5,219 nucleotides of DNA from Alphaproteobacteria bacterium. GTDB taxonomy: Bacteria > Pseudomonadota > Alphaproteobacteria > Rhizobiales > Aestuariivirgaceae. A program made the position numbers and the translations under genes. Of the stretch, positions 1 through 5,217 are shown in pieces. The notes beneath the pieces are model-generated. The model worked only from the letters and a program-made list of their open reading frames with translations, was not told the DNA's origin and did no database searches. The stretch covers positions 1-5,219 of the forward strand of contig JAJRRZ010000290.1 of assembly GCA_024279045.1 (NCBI GenBank), read 5' to 3'. How positions within the stretch are numbered: the stretch's first letter is position 1; each line of letters starts with the position of its first letter.

Positions 1-1
1 G

Positions 2-490
2 GTGGACATGCCGATCAGCTTCGCGCTGCTGCTCAACCTTGTCTCCGCTGCTCATGCGGAAGACAAGGCGGTGCTGTGGGGCTTCGTGGAGCGTTATGCG
101 CCCGGCGCCACACCGGAGAACCACCCGGAAGTGGATCGCTTGATGGATTACGCCATCAATTACTACGAGGACTTCGTGAAGCCGACGAAGCGCTACCGTG
201 CCCCCGACGAGCGCGATACCGCAGCGCTGCGCGAGCTGGCGGACAAGCTGGCGGCGTTGCCCGGGGACGCGGATGCCCAGGCCATCCAGAACCTCGTCTA
301 CGAGGTCGGCAAGGCACACGGCTACGATCCGCTGCGGGCGTGGTTTCAGACACTCTACGAGGTGCTGCTGGGCCAGCCAAAAGGCCCGCGCTTCGGCTCG
401 TTCGTGGCGCTGTATGGCGTTGCCGAAACGCGCGCGTTGATAGAGCAGGCCATCGCCGGCGAACTGGCCGCGCAAGGCGCACAGAGATAA
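2..490 (+). CDS. lysK: Lysine--tRNA ligase, class I (C-terminal part, 5' end outside window)
   Basis: This is the C-terminal 162 residues of a class I lysyl-tRNA synthetase, the cytoplasmic enzyme that charges tRNA-Lys with lysine. The frame is open to the left edge, so the catalytic Rossmann domain with HIGH and KMSKS lies outside the window. What remains matches the alpha-helical anticodon-binding end of the family: an opening DMPISFALLLNLVSAA block, a middle VDRLMDYAINYYEDFVKP block, and a closing segment with GPRFGSFVALYG about 25 residues before the stop. Class I LysRS is typical of archaea, spirochaetes and many alphaproteobacteria, whereas most bacteria use the class II enzyme, so the gene is a useful lineage marker. 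The next gene starts 126 bp downstream on the same strand. No clear terminator hairpin is seen in that gap. The family call is by recognition of these blocks, not by a search. Confidence 0.92.
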   Translation: MDMPISFALLLNLVSAAHAEDKAVLWGFVERYAPGATPENHPEVDRLMDYAINYYEDFVKPTKRYRAPDERDTAALRELADKLAALPGDADAQAIQNLVYEVGKAHGYDPLRAWFQTLYEVLLGQPKGPRFGSFVALYGVAETRALIEQAIAGELAAQGAQR

Positions 491-514
491 GAAGGCGGGG
501 CAATCCACCATCGC

Positions 515-529
515 TTAACTGCCGGTTTA
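515..529 (+). promoter_or_regulatory. Possible CtrA box upstream of the pilus N-domain gene
   Basis: TTAA (515-518), a 7-base spacer, then TTTA (526-529) followed by CC. The CtrA consensus known from alphaproteobacteria is TTAA-N7-TTAA, so this has one mismatch. It lies about 90 bp upstream of the likely start at 617. CtrA controls pilus genes in Caulobacter, which fits, but short AT-rich matches occur by chance. Confidence 0.3.
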
Positions 530-616
530 CCCTGATCTGCTTTCATGCCCTGTGAATGGCGGCACGGCGGAAGATGCCGAGCCAGTTTGTACACATGCAA
601 TCTCACAGGGTTTGGA

Positions 617-1111
617 ATGATGATCCAGGTTGCCGGAAAGAAATCGATTGTTCACATTGCATTGCACTACGCCGCAGGTGTGGCGCTGGCGCTGGGGCTG
701 CTGAACATGGCCACTGCCGAGGCCGTGGAAGTGAGGGTGAAGCCCGACCTGGCCAAGCTGGTTGCCGTGGCCGGCCGTCCGGCGGCGGTTGTCATCGGCA
801 ACCCGGCCTATGCGGAAGTGGCTGTTGCCGCAGGCAACAAGCTGCTGGTGCAGGGGCGCAATCCCGGCAAGACGAATGTCATCGTGCTGGATGTGGACGG
901 CAACCGTCTGGCGGAGTTCGACGTGGTGGTCTCCGGCCTGAAGGAAGAAGAGGTGGCGCTCTATCGCCAGGGCACGCGCGCCACCTACGTCTGCGCCCCG
1001 GAGTGTTCGCAGGTGCTCAACGTTGACGACAGCAAGAAAGTTCTGGAAGACGTCAGCTCACGCATCAGCACACGTGAAGGCATCATCAAGATGGGCGTGA
1101 ACAGCCGGTGA
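617..1111 (+). CDS. Small secreted protein with pilus/secretin N-terminal domain
   Basis: A 164-residue protein resembling the stand-alone pilus assembly N-terminal domain (the N-domain of CpaC/RcpA-type secretins of type II secretion and Tad pili). The start at 617 is preferred because AGGG lies 6 bases upstream and it places a hydrophobic signal peptide (about residues 11-35, with a possible cleavage near ATAEA) at the N-terminus. The in-frame ATG at 545 would add 24 unlike residues. Residues 36-107 carry the domain pattern: a lysine/proline strand, GRPAAVVIGNPAYAEV, then a glycine-rich strand with NPGKTNVIVLDVDGN. There is no secretin channel domain, so it cannot form a pore itself. A role as a periplasmic partner of a pilus or secretion machine is inferred. 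The C-terminal part has a short CAPEC motif (Cys126, Cys130) that could form a disulfide or bind metal. No other pilus gene is nearby. Confidence 0.75.
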   Translation: MMIQVAGKKSIVHIALHYAAGVALALGLLNMATAEAVEVRVKPDLAKLVAVAGRPAAVVIGNPAYAEVAVAAGNKLLVQGRNPGKTNVIVLDVDGNRLAEFDVVVSGLKEEEVALYRQGTRATYVCAPECSQVLNVDDSKKVLEDVSSRISTREGIIKMGVNSR

Positions 1112-1134
1112 TTTCCTTTGGGAAAGAACTGTCG

Positions 1135-1169
1135 TTGTGCCGGTGAAGCACCACCGCAAGCCGGCACAA
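1135..1169. repeat. Inverted repeat with 9-bp arms, ahead of the terminator
   Basis: TTGTGCCGG (1135-1143) and CCGGCACAA (1161-1169) are perfectly complementary arms around a 17-base loop. It sits between the stop at 1111 and the main terminator at 1188. It has no T tract. It may protect the 3' end of the mRNA or be chance in GC-rich DNA. Confidence 0.45.
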
Positions 1170-1187
1170 TGCATGACGTCTCCAAAG

Positions 1188-1232
1188 AAAAAATCATTCG
1201 TGGCCGACACTGTCGGCCACGAATGATTTTTT
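1188..1232. terminator. Bidirectional intrinsic terminator between convergent genes
   Basis: Arms at 1188-1208 and 1212-1232 are perfect 21-bp inverted repeats separated by a 3-base loop (ACT). The stem starts with six A and ends with six T, so either strand gives a GC-rich hairpin followed by a U tract. It lies 77 bp past the stop of the pilus N-domain gene and 66 bp past the stop of the convergent hemN, so it can end both transcripts. Confidence 0.92.
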
Positions 1233-1297
1233 CACAGCCGGTTGCGCAAGGCCTGGGGTGCTGCCGTGTTGAAGCCGGGAAACACCGGGCCGGCACA

Positions 1298-2653
1298 TCA
1301 CACCGCCTTGGCGTGGCGCTGCGGCTTTGGCTGGTAGTAGGCGTCGAAGGCCAGGCATACCGTGCGCACGAACAGGCGCATCTCGTCAGGAACAATGACC
1401 TCGCCATTGTCCGCCACCTGGCACAGGCCATCGGCCACAAGCGGCTGAAGCTTTTCATAGGATTCGTCCAGCAGCGCCGCATCGAAGCCATGCTGTTCGG
1501 CAATGGCGCGCGGGTTGGCGCGCAGGAAACACATCAGCTTCTCGATGATCTCGCCGCGCATGCGGTCTTCGTCGCTCAGCTTCAGGCCGCGGTCGATGGC
1601 CAATTGCCCCTCCTCGATGCGCGTGGCCCATTTGGCCATGTCGCGGGCCGATTGCGCAAAGCCCGTCGGCAACGAGGATATGGCCGAGCAGCCAAAGCCG
1701 ATGAGCGCATCCGCCGGATCCACCGTGTAGCCCTGAAAATTGCGCCTGAGCGTGCCGGCGTGCAGGGCGGCGGCCATGCTGTCGTCGTTGCGCGCGTAAT
1801 GATCCAGGCCAATGGCGGTATAGCCGTTTGCCGACAGCGTCTCGTTGATGGCCATGGCCTGATGATAGCGCTGCTCGATGCCCGGCAGATCCTCGTCGCG
1901 GATCATCTTCTGGTGCTTCTTGAACCACGGCACATGGGCATAGCCGAACACGGCGATACGATCGGGCCTCAGCCCGGCGGCCTGTTTCGCCGTTTCGATG
2001 ACGGTATCCACCGTCTGCCCCGGCAGGCCATACATCAGGTCGAAGTTCACCGACGTGATGCCCGCCTCGTGCAGCCAGGCCACGCTGTCGGCCACCATGT
2101 CATAGGGCTGGATGCGGTTGACCAGCTCCTGCACCCGCGCATTGAAATCCTGCACGCCGAAGCTGGCGCGGTTGAATCCCATCTCCGCCAGGGCAAAGGC
2201 TTTCTCGCGGCTGAAGGTGCGTGGATCCATCTCGATGGCAATCTCCGCGCCTTCGGCAAAGCCGAACAGCTCGCGCACCTTCTCCACGATGGCGGCCAGG
2301 TCTTCCTCGCGCAGGTAGGTCGGCGTGCCGCCGCCGAAGTGAAAATGCGTAACACGGCCCTTCGGCCCGTTCAGCAATGGTGTGGTCTGCTCGATTTCCT
2401 TCAGCAGCCGCTGGGTGTATCTGGCCGCGCGGTCATAGGTGTTGGGGATGGTAGTGTGGCAGCCGCAATACCAGCACATCTTCTTGCAAAAGGGGATGTG
2501 CACATACACCGACAGCGAGGCATCTTCATCCAGTTGCCCCAGCCAGCCCACCCACGTCTCCGGCGCAAAGTCGTTCTCGAACTGCACCGCCGTGGGATAG
2601 CTGGTGTAGCGCGGCACATCGGCCAGCGCGTATTTTGTCAGCCGCTTGTCCAT
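1298..2653 (-). CDS. hemN: Oxygen-independent coproporphyrinogen III oxidase (radical SAM)
   Basis: HemN decarboxylates coproporphyrinogen III to protoporphyrinogen IX in the heme pathway without oxygen, in the cytoplasm, using S-adenosylmethionine and a 4Fe-4S cluster. From the ATG at 2653 the protein is 451 residues, close to E. coli HemN (457). Visible signatures in order are PRYTSYPTA (14-22), the radical SAM cluster motif CKKMCWYC with Cys56, Cys60 and Cys63 plus the extra Cys65 typical of true HemN, the SAM-binding GGGTPTYL (107-114), and further on EMDPRTF, GVQDFNARVQELVNR, NFDLMYGLPGQT and RNFQGYT. The CxxxCxxCxC pattern and full C-terminal domain favour HemN over the related HemW. 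An upstream in-frame TTG at 2692 would add 13 residues; ATG 2653 is chosen because conserved sequence begins soon after it. The ribosome site is weak (GGAG about 13 bases upstream). No FNR box was recognised upstream. The MITE-like element begins 70 bp before the start. Confidence 0.95.
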   Translation of the reverse strand: MDKRLTKYALADVPRYTSYPTAVQFENDFAPETWVGWLGQLDEDASLSVYVHIPFCKKMCWYCGCHTTIPNTYDRAARYTQRLLKEIEQTTPLLNGPKGRVTHFHFGGGTPTYLREEDLAAIVEKVRELFGFAEGAEIAIEMDPRTFSREKAFALAEMGFNRASFGVQDFNARVQELVNRIQPYDMVADSVAWLHEAGITSVNFDLMYGLPGQTVDTVIETAKQAAGLRPDRIAVFGYAHVPWFKKHQKMIRDEDLPGIEQRYHQAMAINETLSANGYTAIGLDHYARNDDSMAAALHAGTLRRNFQGYTVDPADALIGFGCSAISSLPTGFAQSARDMAKWATRIEEGQLAIDRGLKLSDEDRMRGEIIEKLMCFLRANPRAIAEQHGFDAALLDESYEKLQPLVADGLCQVADNGEVIVPDEMRLFVRTVCLAFDAYYQPKPQRHAKAV

Positions 2654-2723
2654 GTCTGCAAATCTACTCCGGCAATCTGCCTGCGCCAACAACCCATATG
2701 ACGCTTTTCCATCATTTAACGCC

Positions 2724-2886
2724 AGGGTCAGGACCCATAAAGAGGCATGGTAGATACGTCATTTGCTTGAAAATCAGCGTTCTTTTGTCCGCCGGGAATG
2801 CCTGTAGGTATTTTCAAGGGCAAAAGGGCACTGATATGCAGCACAAATGGCTTGGGATGCCGTGCAAATTTATGGGTCCTGAGCCT
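2724..2886. mobile_element. 163-bp MITE-like palindromic element
   Basis: The ends are 18-bp inverted repeats, 2724-2741 and 2869-2886, with one mismatch; the 14-bp core TCAGGACCCATAAA is perfect. The complementarity continues inward: CATTTG (2760-2765) pairs with CAAATG (2844-2849), ATCAG (2773-2777) with CTGAT (2831-2835), CTTTTG (2782-2787) with CAAAAG (2821-2826), and the centre 2794-2803 pairs with 2806-2815 including G-T pairs. The whole segment can therefore fold into one long hairpin with its tip near 2804. It encodes no convincing protein. Size, terminal repeats and lack of coding capacity fit a non-autonomous MITE. The transposase that would mobilise it is unknown, and no clear target duplication was identified. 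It lies in the hemN promoter region. Confidence 0.7.
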
Positions 2887-2971
2887 TCTGTATCTCACAT
2901 ATGCCATAACATGCCCCATTCTCTGCCAAGGCCTTGGCAGAGGATGGGGTGTTGCATGGCGTCTGAGCCTT
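2879..2971 (+). repeat. 9-bp direct repeat flanking the second palindrome
   Basis: CTGAGCCTT occurs at 2879-2887 and again at 2963-2971, bracketing the 75-bp segment 2888-2962 that holds the palindrome. The first copy overlaps the end of the MITE-like element. It could be a target duplication or chance. Confidence 0.35.
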
Positions 2972-3073
2972 GTGGTATAAACCACGTTTCCTAGCATGCC
3001 AGCACCACCTCTCTTCATCTTCTCGAACAGTTGAAAGCGGCCATGAAGGACCGTGCAGCAGAAGGAAGAGAGC
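2887..3073 (+). other. Noncoding stretch upstream of the IS110 remnant (possible left end)
   Basis: No gene is supported here. The stretch contains the palindrome at 2914-2949, a small hairpin GTGGT-ATAA-ACCAC (2972-2985), and a purine-rich ribosome site (about 3063-3071, GGAAGAGAG) directly before the IS110 ATG at 3074. In IS110-group elements the left noncoding end, upstream of the transposase, encodes the structured bridge RNA. The length of about 190 bp and the hairpins are compatible with that, but no core site or loop pairing could be assigned, so this is inference. Confidence 0.35.
2914..2949. repeat. 36-bp palindrome (17 of 18 arm pairs)
   Basis: Arms 2914-2931 and 2932-2949 match at 17 of 18 positions, with a perfect 22-bp core at 2921-2942 centred on AAGGCCTT. 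Weaker pairing continues outward (GCCAT on the left, ATGGC on the right), giving a cruciform or RNA hairpin of roughly 50 bp. It has no T tract in either direction, so it is not a standard terminator. It lies in the 160 bp before the IS110 transposase remnant and may be part of that element's noncoding end or an unrelated repeat. Confidence 0.75.
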
Positions 3074-3211
3074 ATGAAGACCTTATCACACCCATCCATC
3101 ATCGGCATAGACGTCTCGCGCGACTGGCTGGACATCCATTGCCTGCCGGATGAACACGGTGCCTGGCACTCGACTCAAGCTATGAAGTTTTCAGAGACGT
3201 CCAGTTGCTAG
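3074..3211 (+). pseudogene. Truncated IS110-family transposase (N-terminal fragment)
   Basis: The 45-codon frame starts with MKTLSHPSIIGIDVSRDWLD, the usual opening of IS110-family transposases. Asp13 in GIDVS corresponds to the first acidic residue of the RuvC-like DEDD catalytic domain. Likeness to the family holds to about residue 34; the last residues (AMKFSETSSC) do not look like the continuation and the frame ends at TAG 3209-3211. Full-length IS110 transposases are about 300-400 residues and carry a C-terminal serine-containing domain, both lost here, so the fragment is inactive. It has a good ribosome site (GGAAGAGAG) 3 bases before the ATG. It converges on the methyltransferase gene and overlaps its stop codon, so the deletion breakpoint lies about where that gene ends. 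Confidence 0.8.
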
Positions 3212-4332
3212 GCGTTCTCCTTCTGCTTGTGCTGTTGTTGCAGCGTCTGCCGGTATTGCTGGCGCAGCATGTCGATAGGCAGCAGCTTGCCGTTTCGCCG
3301 CACGTGCCAGAATGTCCAGCCGTTGCATGCCTCCAGCCCCTGCACCAGCGCACCGAGGCGGTGAATGGAGCCGCTGGCTTCCGCCGTGGCCAGCGTGCCG
3401 TCGGCGCGCACCCGTGCGGCGATGCGCCCCGTGGCGTCGCTCAGCACCTCGCCAGGCTTTATCAGCCCGTTTTCCACCAGCGTGCCGAACGGCACGCGCG
3501 GCAGTGCCCGTTTCGGCTGCGCCACCTGCAGGTCGCGCCCTGGCAGAGGCTTGATGGCGGCGATGCGCTTGCGCGCCTGCTCCGCATATGCGGCATCGCG
3601 CTCGATGCCGATGAAGCGCCTGCCCAGCCGTTTCGCCACCGCGCCGGTGGTGCCGGTGCCGAAGAACGGATCCAGCACCACATCGCCCGGTTTCGTGGAA
3701 GCCAGCAGCACCCGATACAGCAGCGCCTCCGGCTTCTGCGTGGGATGCAGCTTCTCGCCCTTGTCGTTGCGCAGTCGCTCGTGCCCTGTGCATAGCGGCA
3801 GCAGCCAGTCCGAGCGCATCTGCTTGTCGTCATTCAGCGCTTTCAGAGCTTCGTAGTTGAAAGTGTATTTGCTGCTCTTCTCGCGCGCCGCCCAGATCAG
3901 CGTCTCGTGCGCGTTGGTGAAGCGCCGCCCACGGAAATTGGGCATGGGGTTGCTTTTCAGCCAGATCACGTCGTTGAGCAGCCAGAAGCCCAGATCCTGC
4001 ATGATGGCGCCGACACGGAAGATGTTGTGATAGGAGCCGATGACCCACAAAGTGCCGTCCTTTTTCAGCACGCGGCGGCATTCGGCCAGCCAGGCGCGGG
4101 TGAAGGCATCATAGGCGGCGAAGGAGTCGAACTTGTCCCACTGCGCATCCACGCCATCGACGCGGCTCTGGTCGGGCCGGGTGAGATTGCCGGAGAGTTG
4201 CAGGTTGTAGGGCGGATCGGCGAATACCACGTCCACCGAGCGAGAGGGCACGCGTTGCAATTGTTCCAGGCAGTCTCCCGGCAGCACCTCGTCCAGCAGC
4301 GCCGAGATATCCCCCTTGTGTTCAACGCCCAT
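3208..4332 (-). CDS. ccrM: CcrM-like adenine-N6 DNA methyltransferase
   Basis: This 374-residue protein is a beta-class DNA (adenine-N6) methyltransferase, very probably of the CcrM family that methylates GANTC and links DNA state to the cell cycle in alphaproteobacteria. The order of motifs is beta-class: catalytic DPPY (residues 39-42 in VVFADPPYNLQL), then HPTQKP (196-201), then the SAM-binding DPFFGTGTTG (221-230). Residues about 275-362 form the extra C-terminal domain seen in CcrM (RAMA-type), including the GWTFWHV segment. The start at 4332 is chosen because GGCGGGG lies just upstream and homology begins soon after; the frame stays open to 4491 but the extra 53 residues look random. 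No restriction enzyme is beside it, so it is an orphan methyltransferase. The last ten residues are Gln/Lys-rich. An IS5 element lies about 170 bp upstream and an IS110 remnant overlaps the stop. Confidence 0.93.
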   Translation of the reverse strand: MGVEHKGDISALLDEVLPGDCLEQLQRVPSRSVDVVFADPPYNLQLSGNLTRPDQSRVDGVDAQWDKFDSFAAYDAFTRAWLAECRRVLKKDGTLWVIGSYHNIFRVGAIMQDLGFWLLNDVIWLKSNPMPNFRGRRFTNAHETLIWAAREKSSKYTFNYEALKALNDDKQMRSDWLLPLCTGHERLRNDKGEKLHPTQKPEALLYRVLLASTKPGDVVLDPFFGTGTTGAVAKRLGRRFIGIERDAAYAEQARKRIAAIKPLPGRDLQVAQPKRALPRVPFGTLVENGLIKPGEVLSDATGRIAARVRADGTLATAEASGSIHRLGALVQGLEACNGWTFWHVRRNGKLLPIDMLRQQYRQTLQQQHKQKENA

Positions 4333-4500
4333 GATGCCCCGCCTTTCCCTGTCAACGCCACGCACCGGGCCGCAAGCACCCCTGTAGAAGCGCTCTTGCG
4401 GAAGAGCCCTTGCGGCCAGTATCGGCGACAGGATACGTAAAGGCGGACTGCGGCAGAACGAACTCTTTCTGCTATGGTTAAGCCCCAGCAACCACCGCCA
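4333..4500 (-). promoter_or_regulatory. Upstream region of the methyltransferase, with possible CtrA half-site
   Basis: This 168-bp stretch lies between the methyltransferase start and the IS5 end and should hold its promoter. On the - strand it contains TTAACCAT (4474-4481), which resembles a CtrA half-site; the second TTAA seven bases away is not present. It overlaps the last codons of the IS5 second frame. Caulobacter ccrM is CtrA-activated, so the position is suggestive. No clear -10/-35 pair was found. Confidence 0.3.
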
Positions 4501-4960
4501 GCCCCCAAGTCCTGTGGACGAATTTTATCCAGATGAAGGCGCAGACGAGGGCAAGCATTGATGCGAAATTGGCAGCCGTTTTCTCGCAGCGCAGGGCAAT
4601 TCTCTTGAACCGCTTGATTTTCCCGAACAGCTGCTCGATGCGCGTCCGCCCCCGGTAGAGAGCCTTCAGGAAATGTGTTTGGGGATTTTTTGCGTTTCTC
4701 CGCCGCGGAATGACGGGGATGATGCCTCTGTTGCGCGCTGCCTGACGGTTTGCGTGGCTGTCATACCCCTTGTCGCACACGACAGCTCGCGGCACGGGAC
4801 GCAGAGAGGCATCGATCAGTGCTTCGAAGAAAGGCGCGTCGTTCTGCTCGCCGCCAGTGAGCAGAAAGGCCAGCGGCAGGCCCCGATGATCGCACTTCAG
4901 GTGGATTTTCGTGGAGAACCCGCCGCGTGAGCGGCCAAGCGCCTGTCCGTTCTGCCCCCT
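4478..4960 (-). CDS. IS5-family transposase, second frame (C-terminal catalytic part)
   Basis: This frame supplies the C-terminal part of an IS5-family (IS427-like) DDE transposase. From the frameshift at 4954-4960 it reads QALGRSRGGFSTKIH, then the second catalytic Asp in VVCDKGYDS (codon 4772-4774), then the catalytic Glu in RTRIEQLFGKIKRFKR (codon 4634-4636), a YREK-like region, and a hydrophobic ALVCAFIWIKF end. It has no convincing start of its own and lacks the first catalytic Asp, so it is expected to be made only as a fusion with the upstream frame by -1 frameshifting. The natural family end is near IKFVHRT; about ten further residues before the stop at 4478 probably read into flanking host DNA, so the element end lies near 4501-4512. 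Confidence 0.85.
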   Translation of the reverse strand, partial: RGQNGQALGRSRGGFSTKIHLKCDHRGLPLAFLLTGGEQNDAPFFEALIDASLRPVPRAVVCDKGYDSHANRQAARNRGIIPVIPRRRNAKNPQTHFLKALYRGRTRIEQLFGKIKRFKRIALRCEKTAANFASMLALVCAFIWIKFVHRTWGLAVVAGA

Positions 4961-5217
4961 GTTGCACCCGCCGCGGTAATATGGGCGCGAACGACCGAAG
5001 CATCGAACATTTGCACCAGATGGGCGCTGTCGCTGGCGGCTCTCAGCAATTCGAAGAAATCCTCGAAAACCCCGGCCTTCGACAATCGGCAAAAGCGCTT
5101 CCAGACGCTGTTCCACGGGCCGAAGCGCTCCGGCAACGCCCGCCAGGTGATGTTGTGTGTCGCAAAATAGTGCAACGCTTCCAGAAACAGACGATCATCA
5201 CGCGCCTTGCCGCCCCG
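4897..5217 (-). CDS. IS5-family transposase, first frame (N-terminal part, 5' end outside window)
   Basis: The frame is open to the right edge, where it begins RGGKARDDRLFLEALHYFAT, and so lacks its true start. It contains the N-terminal helical domain of IS427-like transposases (WRALPERFGPWNSVWKRFCR, then FEDFFELL) and the first catalytic Asp in QMFDASVVRAH (codon 5002-5004). After AGATGG it leaves homology and reads to a TGA at 4897, while the family sequence (QALGRSRGGF) continues in the -1 frame. The two frames overlap by about 60 bases. The overlap contains A GGG GGC at 4954-4960 in the right phase for a -1 slip. Programmed frameshifting is known in this IS5 subgroup, so the element may be intact and active. 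Confidence 0.87.
   Translation of the reverse strand, partial: RGGKARDDRLFLEALHYFATHNITWRALPERFGPWNSVWKRFCRLSKAGVFEDFFELLRAASDSAHLVQMFDASVVRAHITAAGATGGRTDRRLAAHAAGSPRKST
4954..4960 (-). other. Candidate -1 frameshift heptamer (AGGGGGC)
   Basis: On the - strand the first frame reads GGG (4959-4957) GGC (4956-4954) preceded by A4960. A one-base backward slip gives AGG GGG, which is exactly the phase of the second frame. Homology to IS5 transposases crosses from one frame to the other at this spot. Confidence 0.6.

Noticed and set aside
2654..2692. TTG start at 2692 for hemN
   Set aside because: It adds 13 residues before MDKRLTKY with no family support; the ATG at 2653 is close to the conserved beginning.
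1118..2701. 527-codon open frame on the + strand opposite hemN
   Set aside because: It lies entirely antisense to a clearly recognised hemN with all radical SAM motifs. Its composition looks like a GC-rich mirror frame and no protein motif is visible.
2735..2886. CRISPR array or tandem repeats in the hemN-ccrM gap
   Set aside because: Only inverted repeats are present; there are no regularly spaced direct repeats.
2728..3135. 135-codon frame on the - strand across the hairpin elements
   Set aside because: It runs through two palindromes and antisense to the IS110 fragment, with no recognisable domain; the palindromes explain the repeated residues.
3205..3795. Open frame of 196 codons on the + strand opposite ccrM
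   Set aside because: It mirrors the methyltransferase coding sequence; no ribosome site or known domain.
3208..4332. Restriction-modification system
   Set aside because: No endonuclease or specificity gene is next to the methyltransferase; the neighbours are mobile-element sequences.
3907..4440. Open frame of 177 codons on the + strand opposite the ccrM N-terminal half
   Set aside because: Antisense shadow of the DPPY-containing region of ccrM; no recognisable domain.
4333..4491. N-terminal extension of the methyltransferase to 4491
   Set aside because: The 53 extra residues show no family likeness, run close to the IS5 end, and the ATG at 4332 has a better ribosome site and matches the usual CcrM length.
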